DNA of 64,000 nucleotides from Capra hircus. Lineage: Eukaryota; Chordata; Mammalia; Artiodactyla; Bovidae. The notes beneath the pieces are model-generated. The model searched no databases, was not told the DNA's origin, and saw nothing but the letters and a program-made list of their open reading frames with translations. Shown here in pieces: positions 23,884-34,377 of the stretch (within the stretch, counting starts at the first letter, position 1; each line of letters opens with the position of its first letter). The stretch is from positions 41,668,271 through 41,732,270 of the forward strand of contig NC_030827.1 in assembly GCF_001704415.2 (NCBI RefSeq), read 5' to 3'. Made by a program: the position numbers and the translations under genes.

Positions 23884-24003
23884 TGGAGAAGAAATGGCAA
23901 CCCACTCCAGTATTCTTTCCTAGAGAATCCCATGGACAGAAGAGCCAGGCAGGCTACAGTCCACGTGGTCGCAAGAGTCAGATGCAACCTAGCAACTAAA
24001 CCA
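23884..24003 (+). mobile_element. Bov-tA/Bov-A SINE, headless
   Basis: Starts at ggagaagaaatggcaaccca and ends cctagcaactaaac. The tRNA head is absent. Confidence 0.82.
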
Positions 24004-24412
24004 CCACCAGCACCGCCACATATCAAGTCTCTGTTCCCCTGTCTAAATTAGCCGGGGTCAGGTACTGGACAACTGGAGACCACCCCTACAGCTCAGAGCT
24101 GGCCGAAATTACCAAAGCTGTCCTCTCCTAGGGTTCCTCAGTGTGCCTACCGCGTCTCACCCAGCCTCTCCCTGGAAACCCCTAATAAAGGCTTTGGGCC
24201 CTGTTCTCCCCTCCCACCCTCAGCCTCCTACCACGGCTGGTGCCTCCCCCTGTGGCTCTGCACACAGTGGTGTGCCTCCTGCCTCTAGGCACCTGGGGCA
24301 TAAACTCCTTCCTTCGTGACAGTTGTTCCTCTGTCTGCATGTCTTACCATACTTGACTAAAAAAATCCTGGGTGCATCTTAGAACACCCACAGGCCTGTT
24401 TCCTATTTCACA

Positions 24413-24518
24413 AGTCTGAGCAAACTCTGGGAGACAGTGGAGGACAGGGAAGCCTGGTGAGCTGCAGTCCATGGGGTTGCAAAGAGTCGGACATGACTGG
24501 GCGACTGAACAGCAACAA
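24413..24518 (+). mobile_element. BovB 3' end fragment
   Basis: gtctgagcaaactctgggag to cgactgaacagcaaca, 106 bp. It interrupts the LTR-like sequence that resumes at 24519. Confidence 0.8.
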
Positions 24519-24965
24519 AGAGTGTCATTGTATACCTGAGGCATCCGGCCACACCAGATAGTTTATGCTAATAATGTGATCTCTGGTGGGGGCCTCAGAC
24601 CATGTACTATTAGTTTGATTTCTGGAAGGACTGAATACTTAGTAACAAAGGTCGGCTACACAGGCTTGGGGTGTCTAGGTGACTAACTAACCCCCATACA
24701 TGTTGTTGTCACACATTGTTGCTGGGAGAATTGAGTACTTCTGTATAACTCTACCAGGAGAAGAGAACTGGAAGCTTGCTCCTGGTCTCTCCTGGATTCT
24801 ATGTGCCTTTGTTGATTTTAATCTGATTGCTTTCATTGTAATAAAACTATAACCATGAGTATAATAGCTTTTCTGAGTTCTGTGAGTTCTCCTAGTGAAT
24901 CATAGAAGCTGAAGGTGGTCTTGGGGACCATAATTCACTCAAGAAACAACAAAACTGTCCAACCA
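24519..24965 (+). mobile_element. LTR-like ancient retroviral segment
   Basis: Contains an AATAAA at 24840-24845 and a downstream GT-rich stretch (ttctgagttctgtgagttct). The following aagctgaaggtggtcttggg resembles the U5 end of an old mammalian LTR. No coding remnants. Class uncertain. Confidence 0.4.
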
Positions 24966-25504
24966 TAACTTACTGCCATGGTAAGTGGCCACATGGGTAG
25001 AAAACAGAAATAAGTTCATTGAGATGAGATCCAAGGGGATCTTCCCAGGACGAGGAAATGGCAGGGTGGTGGTCTAAAGACATTTCTCAGCATCTCAAGA
25101 GCCTTCTGAATTGTGAGTTGGTGGCAAACGTCATAGGGACAGGCAGATGGAAACATACCCAGGACCCAATCTATGGCCTTCCGGTTGGAAGTAAGATGCT
25201 GGGTTGAGTAGAAAAGAGGGTCTAACTCAACGTAATATTTCTCATCCTCTTATCATGTACTATTTCTTTTCTTTCTTACCCCAAGTTTCGAAAAAAAAGG
25301 AAAAACTCTGAGCCTGAGTCTTCTAAGAGAAAATGAAGCAAAACAAACATATAAATACCACAAAATCTCAAGAGTGTGCAGTTTCCCTTCATAGGATAAA
25401 TGCTGTTGGCTTCTCACCACGGGAGGACCCGCAGCCCTCAGCATCAGGCACAAGTGAGCCACAAGGGTCCCACATCCGCCCCCCACTGCCGGCTGGTGCT
25501 CCCC
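24966..25504. other. PDZD2 intron sequence, nothing recognised
   Basis: Immediately downstream of the exon in transcription. No repeat identified; an A-run lies at 25290-25297. Confidence 0.5.
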
Positions 25505-25510
25505 ACTCAC
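25505..25510 (-). other. PDZD2: Splice donor of the PDZD2 first coding exon
   Basis: On the minus strand the exon ends GGGGCCAG followed by GTGAGTGG, a consensus 5' splice site. The coding frame and similarity stop exactly here: the codon left open begins AG, which fits the serine expected next in PDZD2. Confidence 0.88.
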
Positions 25511-25986
25511 CTGGCCCCACTGACATCGACTCCGACCATCAGCTGCCCGTTCAGCGAGAGGATCTCGTCTCGCAGGCGTACCTTCCCACTCTTCCCGGCC
25601 GGGCTGTTCTTCCTCAGCTCCGTCACCCAGATGCAGCCCACATCTAGCACAGGGCCCTGGTGGGTTTTTCTCTTCTTGCCCCCTCTGCGCTTTTCCCCAT
25701 AGTCCCCAAACACAGGGATGTTCCCAAAACTGAGGCCCACAGTCTCCGCATCCTCCAGCTCCTTGGTGAGGTACACCGTGCAGATCTCCATCCCAGGGGG
25801 GCTGCGGTCGGGCTGGATGGAGCTCTCATCCACAGCGAAGTTCAGCCTGATGTACTCCTGCAGTTTCTGGATGGCCGCCTGGCAGAGGCGCTGCTCCGGG
25901 CCATCCCCGCCCTCCCGCAGGCTGTTCTGCAGCCACTGGTAGAGGAGGGGCAGGTGCAGCCCGGCATTGTCCTGGGTGATGGGCAT
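25511..25986 (-). CDS. PDZD2: PDZD2 (PDZ domain-containing 2), first coding exon, N-terminal 158 residues
   Basis: This is the start-codon exon of a large multi-PDZ scaffold protein. The ATG at 25986-25984 sits in a strong context (ACC before it, A at -3), and the protein begins MPITQDNAGLHLPLLYQWLQ. Residues 1-65 are a helical leader. The first PDZ domain starts near residue 67 (MEICTVYLTKE) and runs off the exon end. Its carboxylate-binding loop is GLSF at residues 84-87, followed by a basic insert (KRRGGKKRK, residues 99-107) between two core strands, then a core with GCIWVTEL and LRDEILSLNG. The frame is open throughout; 476 nt leave a phase-2 end at an AG, so residue 159 is completed by the next exon. 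The product matches my memory of the human PDZD2 N-terminus closely. Known family role: an intracellular PDZ scaffold that can be cleaved to a secreted form. The next exon is not seen at lower coordinates in this window. The GTG three codons upstream in the same frame is not needed as a start. Confidence 0.92.
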
Positions 25987-26011
25987 GGTGCTCACTCCTG
26001 GGCGCCAGCAT
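25826..26011 (-). other. Upstream overlapping ORF 2 (out of frame with PDZD2)
   Basis: The ATG at 26011-26009 lies 25 nt before the PDZD2 ATG and opens a 61-codon frame that passes over the main start and ends at 25826. Translation of it would bypass the PDZD2 start, so it could lower expression. Its predicted peptide is alanine/proline-rich and unrecognised. It could simply be chance in GC-rich sequence. Confidence 0.35.
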
Positions 26012-26203
26012 CACGAAAGGACCTGCTCCTGAGGGCCAGGCCCCACGGGGCCCCAAGTCCCTCGGGAACGTGGGCTGTTGTCTGCTCGGCCTGCGTTCAT
26101 GTTCAGGCTGGCAGACAAGCCTGAGGAACTCCTCCTCCAGTCCAGGCTGTTTGCTTTGGCAAGAGGAGGATGGTTCACAATCAGAGCAACAGGGAAACAA
26201 TCA
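25987..26203 (-). other. PDZD2: Probable 5' untranslated part of the PDZD2 first coding exon
   Basis: GC-rich sequence immediately upstream of the ATG. Two possible 3' splice sites lie upstream on the minus strand: one after the pyrimidine-rich stretch ending GGGCCCAG near 26203, another after CAAACAG near 26147. I cannot tell which is used, or whether the exon extends further, so the outer border is a guess. Confidence 0.45.
26011..26100 (-). other. Upstream ORF 1 in the PDZD2 leader (29 codons)
   Basis: An ATG at 26100-26098 opens a 29-codon frame closed by TGA at 26013-26011, 24 nt upstream of the PDZD2 ATG. It is only relevant if the mature 5' UTR reaches this point. The stop overlaps the next upstream ATG as TGATG. 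Confidence 0.4.
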
Positions 26204-26487
26204 CTGGGCCCGGAGCGTCAATGAGGAAAGGAAGGAAGTGTCCGACCAGTCCCTGCTTGGTTCATTTCACAGTCGGGCTCGTGCAGAGGACCTGGAAATG
26301 AGGTGTTCCTCCAGCGGTGACAGGGTGACCTCCCCTGGATTCGTTCACACCTGGGAGGGGAAAAAACAAAAACTCCTGTTACGACAGTGAGCCTTCTCAG
26401 ATTGAACACATGGCAGGAGAGCATTGCAGAAGAAGGGTGCTTGCTTTTTGAGTCAGGGACCCAGTGCCCCTCCTCATCCCATTGCTG
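26204..26487. other. PDZD2 upstream intron or leader, nothing recognised
   Basis: A purine-rich run at 26221-26241 on the plus strand is a pyrimidine tract on the gene strand, possibly part of a 3' splice site. Confidence 0.35.
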
Positions 26488-26890
26488 TGTTCCCTCCACC
26501 CTGTGTGAACATGCAACATACACTGATACAGAAATACACGCACACACTGTCATACAGAGATGCGCAGATGCACACGGATGCACAGATGCATGGTTGCGCA
26601 CATGTACAAACGCACTCATGTAGAGATGCACACACAGAGACATACTCATACAGAGGTACACAGACACACACAAATACACAGAGGCACACACAGAAACACA
26701 GGTACACACAGATGCACACATAGGTGTGTACACACACTGTCATTCAGAGGTGCACAGACACATAGAGATACACGAGTGCACACAGAGGGACACACAGAAA
26801 CAGATGCACACAGACAGACAGATGTACGCACAGATGCACACATGCAGACACACACAGATAGGCAGATGCATGGATGCGCACACACACCCT
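26488..26890. repeat. Degenerate CACA / GATGCACA tandem-repeat tract
   Basis: About 400 bp made almost wholly of CACACAGA, GATGCACA and ACACAGAGG-type units. It yields open frames in several registers on both strands, all low complexity and not genes. It starts about 500 bp upstream of the PDZD2 ATG. Confidence 0.9.
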
Positions 26891-28104
26891 TCCCTCAGAC
26901 AAGAACACTCTGAAACGCTGACCTTCCCCAGGACATGTCCCTGATCAGTAAGGAAATGAGATAACTTTTGCCAGGACAAGTCCCATCAAACTCACATCCA
27001 CCCCGGAGGCTGTGTGACAAGACTCCCCGGAAGACTGCAGAGGGGTGCTGGACATATTGAAGAGCTCTCATTCCTAGGGAGTTCAGATCTATGTTCATTT
27101 GCCTTGATGGGCCCAAGTGCCTGCACAGGAGGTCTCTCCGTTCCAGAGCTCTGCTCGACAGTATGACCAAGAGGAAGAGCCAGTCAACACCACAGGGAGA
27201 CGCGACTCTCCCCCAGACCACTGTGAGTCCTAGGCTTAGCTGGGGTCCTGGCTTTGTCATGTACATTCAGACAGAATCGTGTCTCTTTACAGCCTCTAGC
27301 TTTTAGTCTCCTGTCTTTTTCTTTGGCAAACTGTTGAAAGCAACCTATGTGAGGCCAACCCCAAAGCTGTCTCCTGCAGAGAGATGTTTCTCCAGGTTTC
27401 TGGGTGAGCAGCCCTGACCACTCCTTGGTTTGTCCTGGGTATGTGTCTCACTCAGTGACAAACTCCCCAGGTTGCACGTGGCTACTGCAGGCTCCTGTGC
27501 GAGGGTGGGCAGTGATATCCCCTCTTCCCTCCCCTCCCCCTGCCCAAACATGCAGAGTGCCCAGCGCACAAGCCATCCCTCCCAGTGGAAGGTTAATTGA
27601 ACTCCCTGGCCAATTCTCCTTCTCCTCCAAAGAGATTTTCACCTCCATCCTCTGTAAACACAGAAAAATGACCCCTTTCAGGCTCTTCTTAGAACTTCAC
27701 TTTCAGCTAGAGAAAGTCAATATAAACTGTGCCATCTAAGATGGAAAACATTCTCAAGCCTTCTCAGGAAGTGATTTAACAAGGAATAATAACAAATGGG
27801 AGAGGTGTCGGAAGCCATGTCAAGAATAAATGACCTTATTCCTCAGGAACCGTAAAGAAATTTCTAGTAGAGTAGGCTGTGAGTTTCCAGAGAACTGGAG
27901 TGCCAGCTATTAACTGGTTCCTTATAAATCAAAGGCTTAGTAAATATCATCTACATAATCATGCACCTATTAAAAAGAAAGGCAAGATCAAAGAAAAGAT
28001 AATCCATACACGGGCAAAAACCAATTTCTTTGGCCCAAATAAGTAACACCTCTCACTGAACAGTAACTCCACACAGACATATTAAAGTCTTATGAATAAA
28101 TCAA
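26891..28104. other. No recognised feature
   Basis: Short unrelated frames on both strands. No repeat family recognised. Confidence 0.4.
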
Positions 28105-28310
28105 AACATTTTCCATCAGGCTGAACAACTCTTAGGAGTCTCTGTTTCCTCATCTGTAAAATGAGAAAGTTGAGTTAAATGGTTTCTAAGCTTCTCATAC
28201 TCCACAGAGAGGTTCTCAAGTACAGTGACAATGTCTGGTTCATCAATATACTCCCCACCCCAGCACAGTGTCTGTCACCTTGTAGACTCTCAATAATTTA
28301 AAATATTTTT
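28105..28310 (+). mobile_element. MIR SINE
   Basis: ctctgtttcctcatctgtaa is the MIR core; the 3' part reads ccagcacagtgtctgtcacc and gactctcaataattt. Confidence 0.75.
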
Positions 28311-28511
28311 TTAAAAAGATTCTTTAAAATTAAAATTTTAAAGATTCAAGGTGTTAGTCACAGTTCAGATGGTTCCATACATGTGAAAACAAGAGTTAAA
28401 CATATTGGGTTAGATGTTCATTTGGAAAATAAGTGATTGAAAAGACCCAAACTTAAGAGCAATAGAGAATTTTCCCCCTCAATGTCAGACCATATTTATG
28501 CAACATGCATT

Positions 28512-28690
28512 TACAGCTTCCTTTGTGGCTCAATTAGTAAAGAATCTACCTTCTCAGGAAGATAGCCTTGAGAAGAGAATGGCTACCCTCTCCAGCATTC
28601 TTGCCTGGGAAATCCCATTGACAGAGTAGCCTGGCAGGCTACAGTCTATGTGGTCGCAAAGCGTTGGATGTGACTGAGCAATGAATACTT
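28512..28690 (+). mobile_element. Bov-tA SINE, old and partly deleted
   Basis: Head cttcctttgtggctcaatta, then a deletion of the B-box region, then gaatggctaccctctccagc and an end cgttggatgtgactgagcaa. Confidence 0.8.
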
Positions 28691-28737
28691 TCACTTCTTT
28701 TCCACTTTTTTCAACATGTATCTAACATATGAACATA

Positions 28738-28850
28738 TACTGAGAAACAGACCTTGAACTTGGCACTGGGAATATATTGTCAAAAGGTAAATTCCCTGTC
28801 CTATAGGCAATTCATAGTCTAGTGGGAGATGTATAAATAAATGAAAACTT
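28738..28850 (-). mobile_element. L2 LINE 3' fragment, antisense
   Basis: aaattccctgtcctataggc, then ttcatagtctagtgggagat matches the antisense L2 3' end. The BovB that follows begins directly after it. Confidence 0.45.
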
Positions 28851-28851
28851 G

Positions 28852-29398
28852 CCATGAAGTTAAAAGACGCTTGCTCCTTGGAAGAAAAGCAAAATCTATA
28901 CAGCATATTAGAAAGCAGAGACATCACTTTGCTGACAAAAGCCTTTATAGTCAAAGCTATGGTTTTTCCAGTAGTCGTGTATGGATGTGAGAGTTGGACC
29001 ATAAAAAAGGCTGAGTGCTGAAGAATTGATGCCTTCGAACTGTTTTGCTGGAGAAGACTCTTGAGAGTCCCTTGGACTGCAAGGACATCAAACCAGTTCA
29101 TCCTAAAGGAGATCAGTCCTGGGTGTTCATTGGAAGGACTGATGTTGAACCTGAAACTCCAATACTTTGGCCACCTGATGTGAAGAGCTGACTCATTGGA
29201 AAGGACCCTGACGCTGGGAAAGATTGAAGGCGGGAGGAGAAGGGGCGACAGAGGATGAGATGGTTGGATGGCATCACCCATTCAAGGGATGTGAGTTTAA
29301 GCAAACTCTGGGAGATAGTGAAGGACAAAGAAACCGGAAGTGCTGCAGTCCATGGGGTCCCAAAAAGTTGGACACAATTTAGCAACCGAACAACAACA
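28852..29398 (+). mobile_element. BovB LINE 3' end, 0.55 kb
   Basis: Begins at ccatgaagttaaaagacgct and ends agcaaccgaacaacaaca. Codons for the post-RT region (PTKVxLVKAMVFPVV, WCWRRLL type) are visible but interrupted, for example TGA in gagtgctgaagaattg. The long minus-strand frame here is only its shadow. Confidence 0.9.
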
Positions 29399-30827
29399 GT
29401 GATCTTTGTAATATATTATATTTGACCATTTTAACAACTTAAGAGAAAAAAACCTTTTTTTTCCTGCTCTTTGTAACGCCAAAGTTGTTAATTAGTACAT
29501 TGGTGGTGAATACAGTTGATTGGCTTGGATTGGATCATTTGTCCATCATGAGTCCATCCATCAGTTATGGCCAAGGAGGTGTGGTCACAAGGTATCAACA
29601 TGGCTGCTGGGAGTCCACTCTCTGGACAGTGGAGTTTTCAGAAAAGGAAAAATGATTTCAAATGTACAGACACCGTCAAGAGACTTAGTTAATCTTATTG
29701 AAGTTATTCACGAACGATATAACCTTTCAATTCTGTACCTAAAACTTGGAATTTACCAGTAATCTTTCTAGCTCCCCATTTGATCAACTCCTTTTGTGGT
29801 TTTTCTACAAATAAAGGGCATAGAGGCATTCCCATCCAATGCAACAGTCTGAGAGGACTCAGGGCATATGCAAAGACACACGCTCTTACAACGCTACTGG
29901 GAGAAATGTGGGATGTTCACAATATCCCATGAAACAATCCAGTACCAAATATCTCAGCGAACAGAACACTGACACAGAGAAGACACAGAAGTCTGCCAAT
30001 CATTACAAATACCAACATCCCTCCATGACTGACATGTGTCAAGGTCTAAAAGCTCCTCTTGAAGATGGACCCATTTTAAGAGGGAGTAGAGTTTGTGGAC
30101 TTGGAGAGCCACTGCAACAGCGCAGTTCCCTTTTATCTGCCATGCTTAATTCTCCAATTAGTTTCCCATCTCAAGCAAATAGCTGTGATAATTTAAATTA
30201 ATTTTGAGTAACTTGAAGCTGACAGCCTTAACATTCCAAATAAATGCTTCTGTCCCTGAGTTAATTTATTGATATGGTGTTAGAATCGACCACTGTTCTT
30301 GGATCTCCGTTGAGCTGAGCCATGTATTCTCAGCAGGGTGACATCATCCACAAAATTTAGAGATTATAATGGTTAATGCCTCTTTCTGCTGCGATCCTCA
30401 ATCCCACCTGACACTTATTTCGTAGCATTTAATTGTGTGTATTAGAACTGAAATTAAATTAAACTTTTCTCCAGGGTGAGAGGAGGGGGCTAACAATGAA
30501 AAAAAAAACAAAAAACCCTGAACTGAGTGAAACCAATCATCTGCCCAAAGTCAAGGCTAAATCCTGAACCTAGGCGGGAATTTGAAGAGGTCTCCTGGCT
30601 TATCCAGATCTTGCCTCAAAATCTGATTCACACTGGGCTGTCCTGTACCAACACTCTCTTCCAACTGTCCTGGCTTCTAAACGTTCTCCTGTTCTGACCT
30701 CTGCTAAGTTCAAATTCCTCCACCTCAATCTAGTCTTCCTTCCTACCAGACTGGGTTCCTCTTTTGACTCTTAGAAAATACTCACATTTTAAAAGAAAAC
30801 CAATGTGGATTAAATATTGACTACTGG
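29399..30827. other. No recognised feature
   Basis: Contains T- and A-rich runs at 29452-29463 and 30499-30507. A frame of 120 codons at 29839-30201 shows no domain and no exon-like edges. Confidence 0.4.
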
Positions 30828-31165
30828 CTTATTCAACAGAGGTTCAGTGAGTGCCCATCATATGCTGAGCCCAGAACAAAACAGACGACACTCCCACCAA
30901 GCCTCAAGAAGCTCGTGTTCTGAGGAAGGCGCATTGGTAACCATGGAATAGGGTAAAGTCACACAGTGATTAGCACTGTGAAGAGAATTACAGCAGTGTC
31001 AGAGGCCCCGGAGGAATGGGTATGGGAGGGGATTAGGAAAGGACCCTGGGGAAGAGACCTGAAGTGAGAGGTGGAGGCACGAGAATATCTGTGGGAAGGC
31101 TGTTTTTGCTGAGGGAACCCCAAGTGCAAAGACCCTGAGGTCAGAGCTGGGAGAGAAAGGACTGT
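30828..31165 (-). mobile_element. L2 LINE 3' region, antisense
   Basis: ggcttattcaacagaggttc begins the reversed L2 end, followed by aacaaaacagacgacactcc and a decayed upstream part up to aagtgcaaagaccctgaggt. Confidence 0.55.
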
Positions 31166-31261
31166 TGGCTACAAGGAGAGGGGGGAAAAGGGTCCTCCAT
31201 GCTGGCTGCTTCCTCCCTGTCTTGTTCATTCTCCCACAACCACCTTACAAAATAAGGGCAT

Positions 31262-31510
31262 CCATTTTACCAACACGGGCTACTGACTAACATTTTCTGA
31301 GCATAACCATGTATCAGACACTGTTCTAAATGAGCCCTTTCCAGTGATTCTGTTATTTAATTTCCCCAACATTACTGCAGGGAGGTATTGTTAGCTTGCA
31401 GTTTTTAAAGGCTCAGAAAAAAGAACAGAAACAGAGAGACTAATTAAATGCCTGAGCTCTCACATTAAGTAACAAAGCCAGGACTAGAGACCCGCCTTGT
31501 GGGCCAGGGC
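31262..31510 (-). mobile_element. MIR SINE, antisense
   Basis: taacattttctgagcataac, cagacactgttctaaatgag, then agtaacaaagccaggactag match reversed MIR from its 3' end to its tRNA part. Confidence 0.65.
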
Positions 31511-31871
31511 CTTGCTCCTCTCTACATCAGCACCTCCCTGCCTGCTCCTGACAACCTTGCCCTTTTGCACTTGCACCGGACTTACCCAGGCACCCTGCCT
31601 GGGGATCTCTTCCCCGCCACCATCGGACCTCCTAAGATCAACAAGCAGGTAAAGTCAGAAGCTGTGGCTGTCTACCTGATGACCCTTCTCTCTTTCTTCC
31701 TGTATGTTCCTGGGTGTGGTGATGTATCCATCTACCCAGCCTCTCTTGGAGGAGATACAAAGAGCTCCACAACAGTGTTCTGGCCAATGAGATGAAAGTG
31801 GAAATCCTGGGTGGGGTTCACAGTGGCATTCCTTAAGAGCAGAAGTGGAAGGAAAAAATAACCCCCTATGC
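31511..31871. other. No recognised feature
   Basis: The frame at 31499-31795 has no domain. Nothing repetitive seen. Confidence 0.4.
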
Positions 31872-31881
31872 TGTTTAATCA

Positions 31882-32098
31882 GGGCGTCTCTGGTGGCTAA
31901 GTGGCAGAGAATCCACCTGCCAATGCAGGAGATGTGGGTTCGATCCCTGGGTTGGAAAGACTGGTTGGAGAAGGAAATGGTAACCCACCCCAGTATTTTT
32001 GCCTGGGAAATCCCACAGACAGAGAAGCCTGGCAAGCTATAGCCCATGGGCTCACAAAGAATTGGATATGACTTAGATACTTAACAACAACAACATGT
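31882..32098 (+). mobile_element. Bov-tA SINE
   Basis: Complete, ending with an (AAC)n tail. A 10-bp target duplication tgtttaatca flanks it at 31872-31881 and 32099-32108. Confidence 0.92.
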
Positions 32099-32214
32099 TG
32101 TTTAATCACTATTATTTGGATTTTTCAAAATCCAACAAATTAACTGAATAAAACTCCAAACGAATGTACAGTGTGGTACCTAAAAGTGGGGAAACTGAAA
32201 GTAACAGAAGCTGG

Positions 32215-32350
32215 GACTTCCCTGGTGGGCCAGTGGTTAAGACTCTGGGCTTTCACTGCAAGAAGCGTGGGTTCAATCCTTGGTTGGGGAACTAAGATCC
32301 TGCATGCTGGGTGGTGTGGCCAAAAGATAGAGAGATAGATAAATAAGTAA
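32215..32350 (+). mobile_element. CHR-type SINE (tRNA-Glu derived, cetartiodactyl)
   Basis: gggacttccctggtgggcca, gtggttaagactctgggctt, B box gggttcaatccttggttggg, then tgtggccaaaagatagagag and an AT-rich tail. This order is the CHR SINE of whales, hippos and ruminants. Confidence 0.85.
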
Positions 32351-33313
32351 AATTAAAGTAACAGAACCTAAAATGTGGAACTAGATAAGTAAGCGAGGGA
32401 GGAAGGCAGACGCCTAGGACTTGGATACTGTGGGCTGAAAAGGTGCCCCTCGCTGTTCTATGAAGTATTTGGTCCATCTGGCAGCTACTATGCAGTGGAA
32501 AGTCACAGATTTGTTGACTAAAGCTGTGGTGTTAAGAAGTCGGTAGGAAAAATTTAAAATATTGGTGGTGCTTTTTCCATCCTAGCAAAGTCCTGAGTTC
32601 TTCAACTCAGCTGGCAAGTGAGATGGGAAGAAATAGCGCTCTTTTAAGAAGGCATGCTCAACATTCAGCCTGCAATCTGCTGCCTCAGAGGCCTGCACTT
32701 GGACCCTGGCAGGGGGCAGACAGTCTGCTTGATTAGAAAGGGGTGGGTGGTACCCCATCAGACAGAGGTTGTAAGGCTGCTGCCAAGGGTGTGATCACCC
32801 ACTGGAGGTCACTGTTTCAGCAATGACCAGCAGCATACATTATGTAGCAGACATTAAGTGTAGGGACATGGGCAGAACTCATAAACGAGAAACTAAAGGA
32901 AATAAGTAATCAGGAATTGGCCAGAAAAGCCTACTAATCTTGGAGGGAACTCTATTGTCAAAGGACCCCAATCTGATTTGCAGCCATTCTCATCCATAAG
33001 AAGTAGACTTGATGATGTGTATAGCCCCGGAGAAGGTGTCCTCCCTGTGCCCACCCCAGAAGTGGTCTTGGAAGACAATGAATGATGAATAACTCCTAGA
33101 AACAGGCAAGGGTCATGGAGGGCAAGGAACAGGAGTTCTTGCCACTGGAACAAGGCATTGTCACTGCTAAGAACAGTGACTGCTCTGTTTTCCATACCTC
33201 CTTTTAGAAAGCAAATTTTTTATTGTAGCTATTTTATATCTCCCCAGTACTGTAGGTTAGATGTTTCACCACTCAGTTGCAAGGAGTTGTATCCAGAACT
33301 GATGGAGAGGACC
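32351..33313. other. No recognised feature
   Basis: About 960 bp without a recognised repeat; short frames only. Confidence 0.4.
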
Positions 33314-33525
33314 CTGCTGCTGCTGCTGCTGCTAAGTCTCTTCAGTCGTGTCCGACTCTGTGCAACCCCATAGATGGCAGCCCACTAGGCTCCTCTCTCC
33401 CTGGGATTCTCCAGGCAAGAACACTGGAGTGGGTTGCCATTTCCTTCTCCAATGCATGAAAGTGAAAAGTGAAAGTGCAGTCAGTCGTGCCTGACTCTTA
33501 GCGACCCCATGGACTGCAGCCTATA
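33314..33525 (-). mobile_element. Bov-A2 SINE (dimer), antisense
   Basis: Starts with the (CTG)n that is the reversed (CAG)n tail. It has one Bov-A monomer, the linker gcatgaaagtgaaaagtgaa, then a second partial monomer gactcttagcgaccccatgg. Confidence 0.88.
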
Positions 33526-34377
33526 CCCCCCAGAAACCCAGGGTTCTAATCTTGCCAACTATACGAGGCTTCAGAGCCTTCTCTCTTGATAATAGAGACT
33601 CTATGTCACATACAGAAAGAAGGGTATGTCTGAGGCACCAAAGGAGAGGAGTGAGGCTATTTGCCTACACCATATTCTTTCTCTTCTCTTTCTCTCTAAC
33701 AGAAATCCATCTGTGTGTATAAGACAAGTACCCAACCAAAAAACTGTAGTTTTTAGTGTTCCTTCAGAGAGGCGTAGCCATAACTATATAGTCTTGGCCC
33801 ACGAAGTTGTTGAGTGGGTCTATCAAAGAGATTTACTTTTTTATGAGAGTTATTTTCCCTTTTTCACACTTAAAATGCACTTTTGATGACTGGAGCTTTA
33901 GTAGCCATCCTATGACCAACTATAAGACTTCCTTGAGCAGCTGGTACCAATCCTAGATTGAAAGAAAAATGGGCTGCTATCTTGTTTAAGCCCTATTAAT
34001 TAGACATTCCATTACAGGTAAACAAAATCCCTAATAAATGAATTAATCCACTCCTAACTCTCAGATTCAATGATCAGATATAATCCTGAGTGTTTAAACA
34101 TCAGCCCTGCTACTTTGCCAACAGCAGCTGTGACTAAGTTCCTACCTTGATTTGGGGCACCTGTCACCACCATCAGCAACAACAAACGGGGTGTGTTTCT
34201 GTCTGTTAAAGAGCTAAAAGCACATATGATCACCACTCTGCAGCCCCAGGTGTTACACACAAGCCTATAGCTGATGAGAAACATTATAAACACAAACGAC
34301 TGTGACACTTTTAGGTCGGCTTATGTTTTGGGAGACCAGGATACTGGCTAATTTTTAATTATCTACATGACTGACTC
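33526..34377. other. No recognised feature
   Basis: No domain-bearing frame or familiar repeat seen. Confidence 0.4.

Noticed and set aside
25660..26124. 154-codon plus-strand frame opposite the PDZD2 exon
   Set aside because: It is the antisense shadow of a GC-rich coding exon and has no recognisable domain.
26218..26913. Several long frames on both strands (up to 171 codons)
   Set aside because: They are translations of the CACA/GATGCACA repeat (strings of C, V and S or H and T) and not genes.
28691..29281. 196-codon minus-strand frame, the longest on this side
   Set aside because: It is the reverse strand of a sense BovB 3' end; BovB translates properly on the other strand.
33314..33333. 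(CTG)n as a possible independent triplet repeat
   Set aside because: It is the reversed (CAG)n tail of the Bov-A2 SINE, as at 12985 and 54275.
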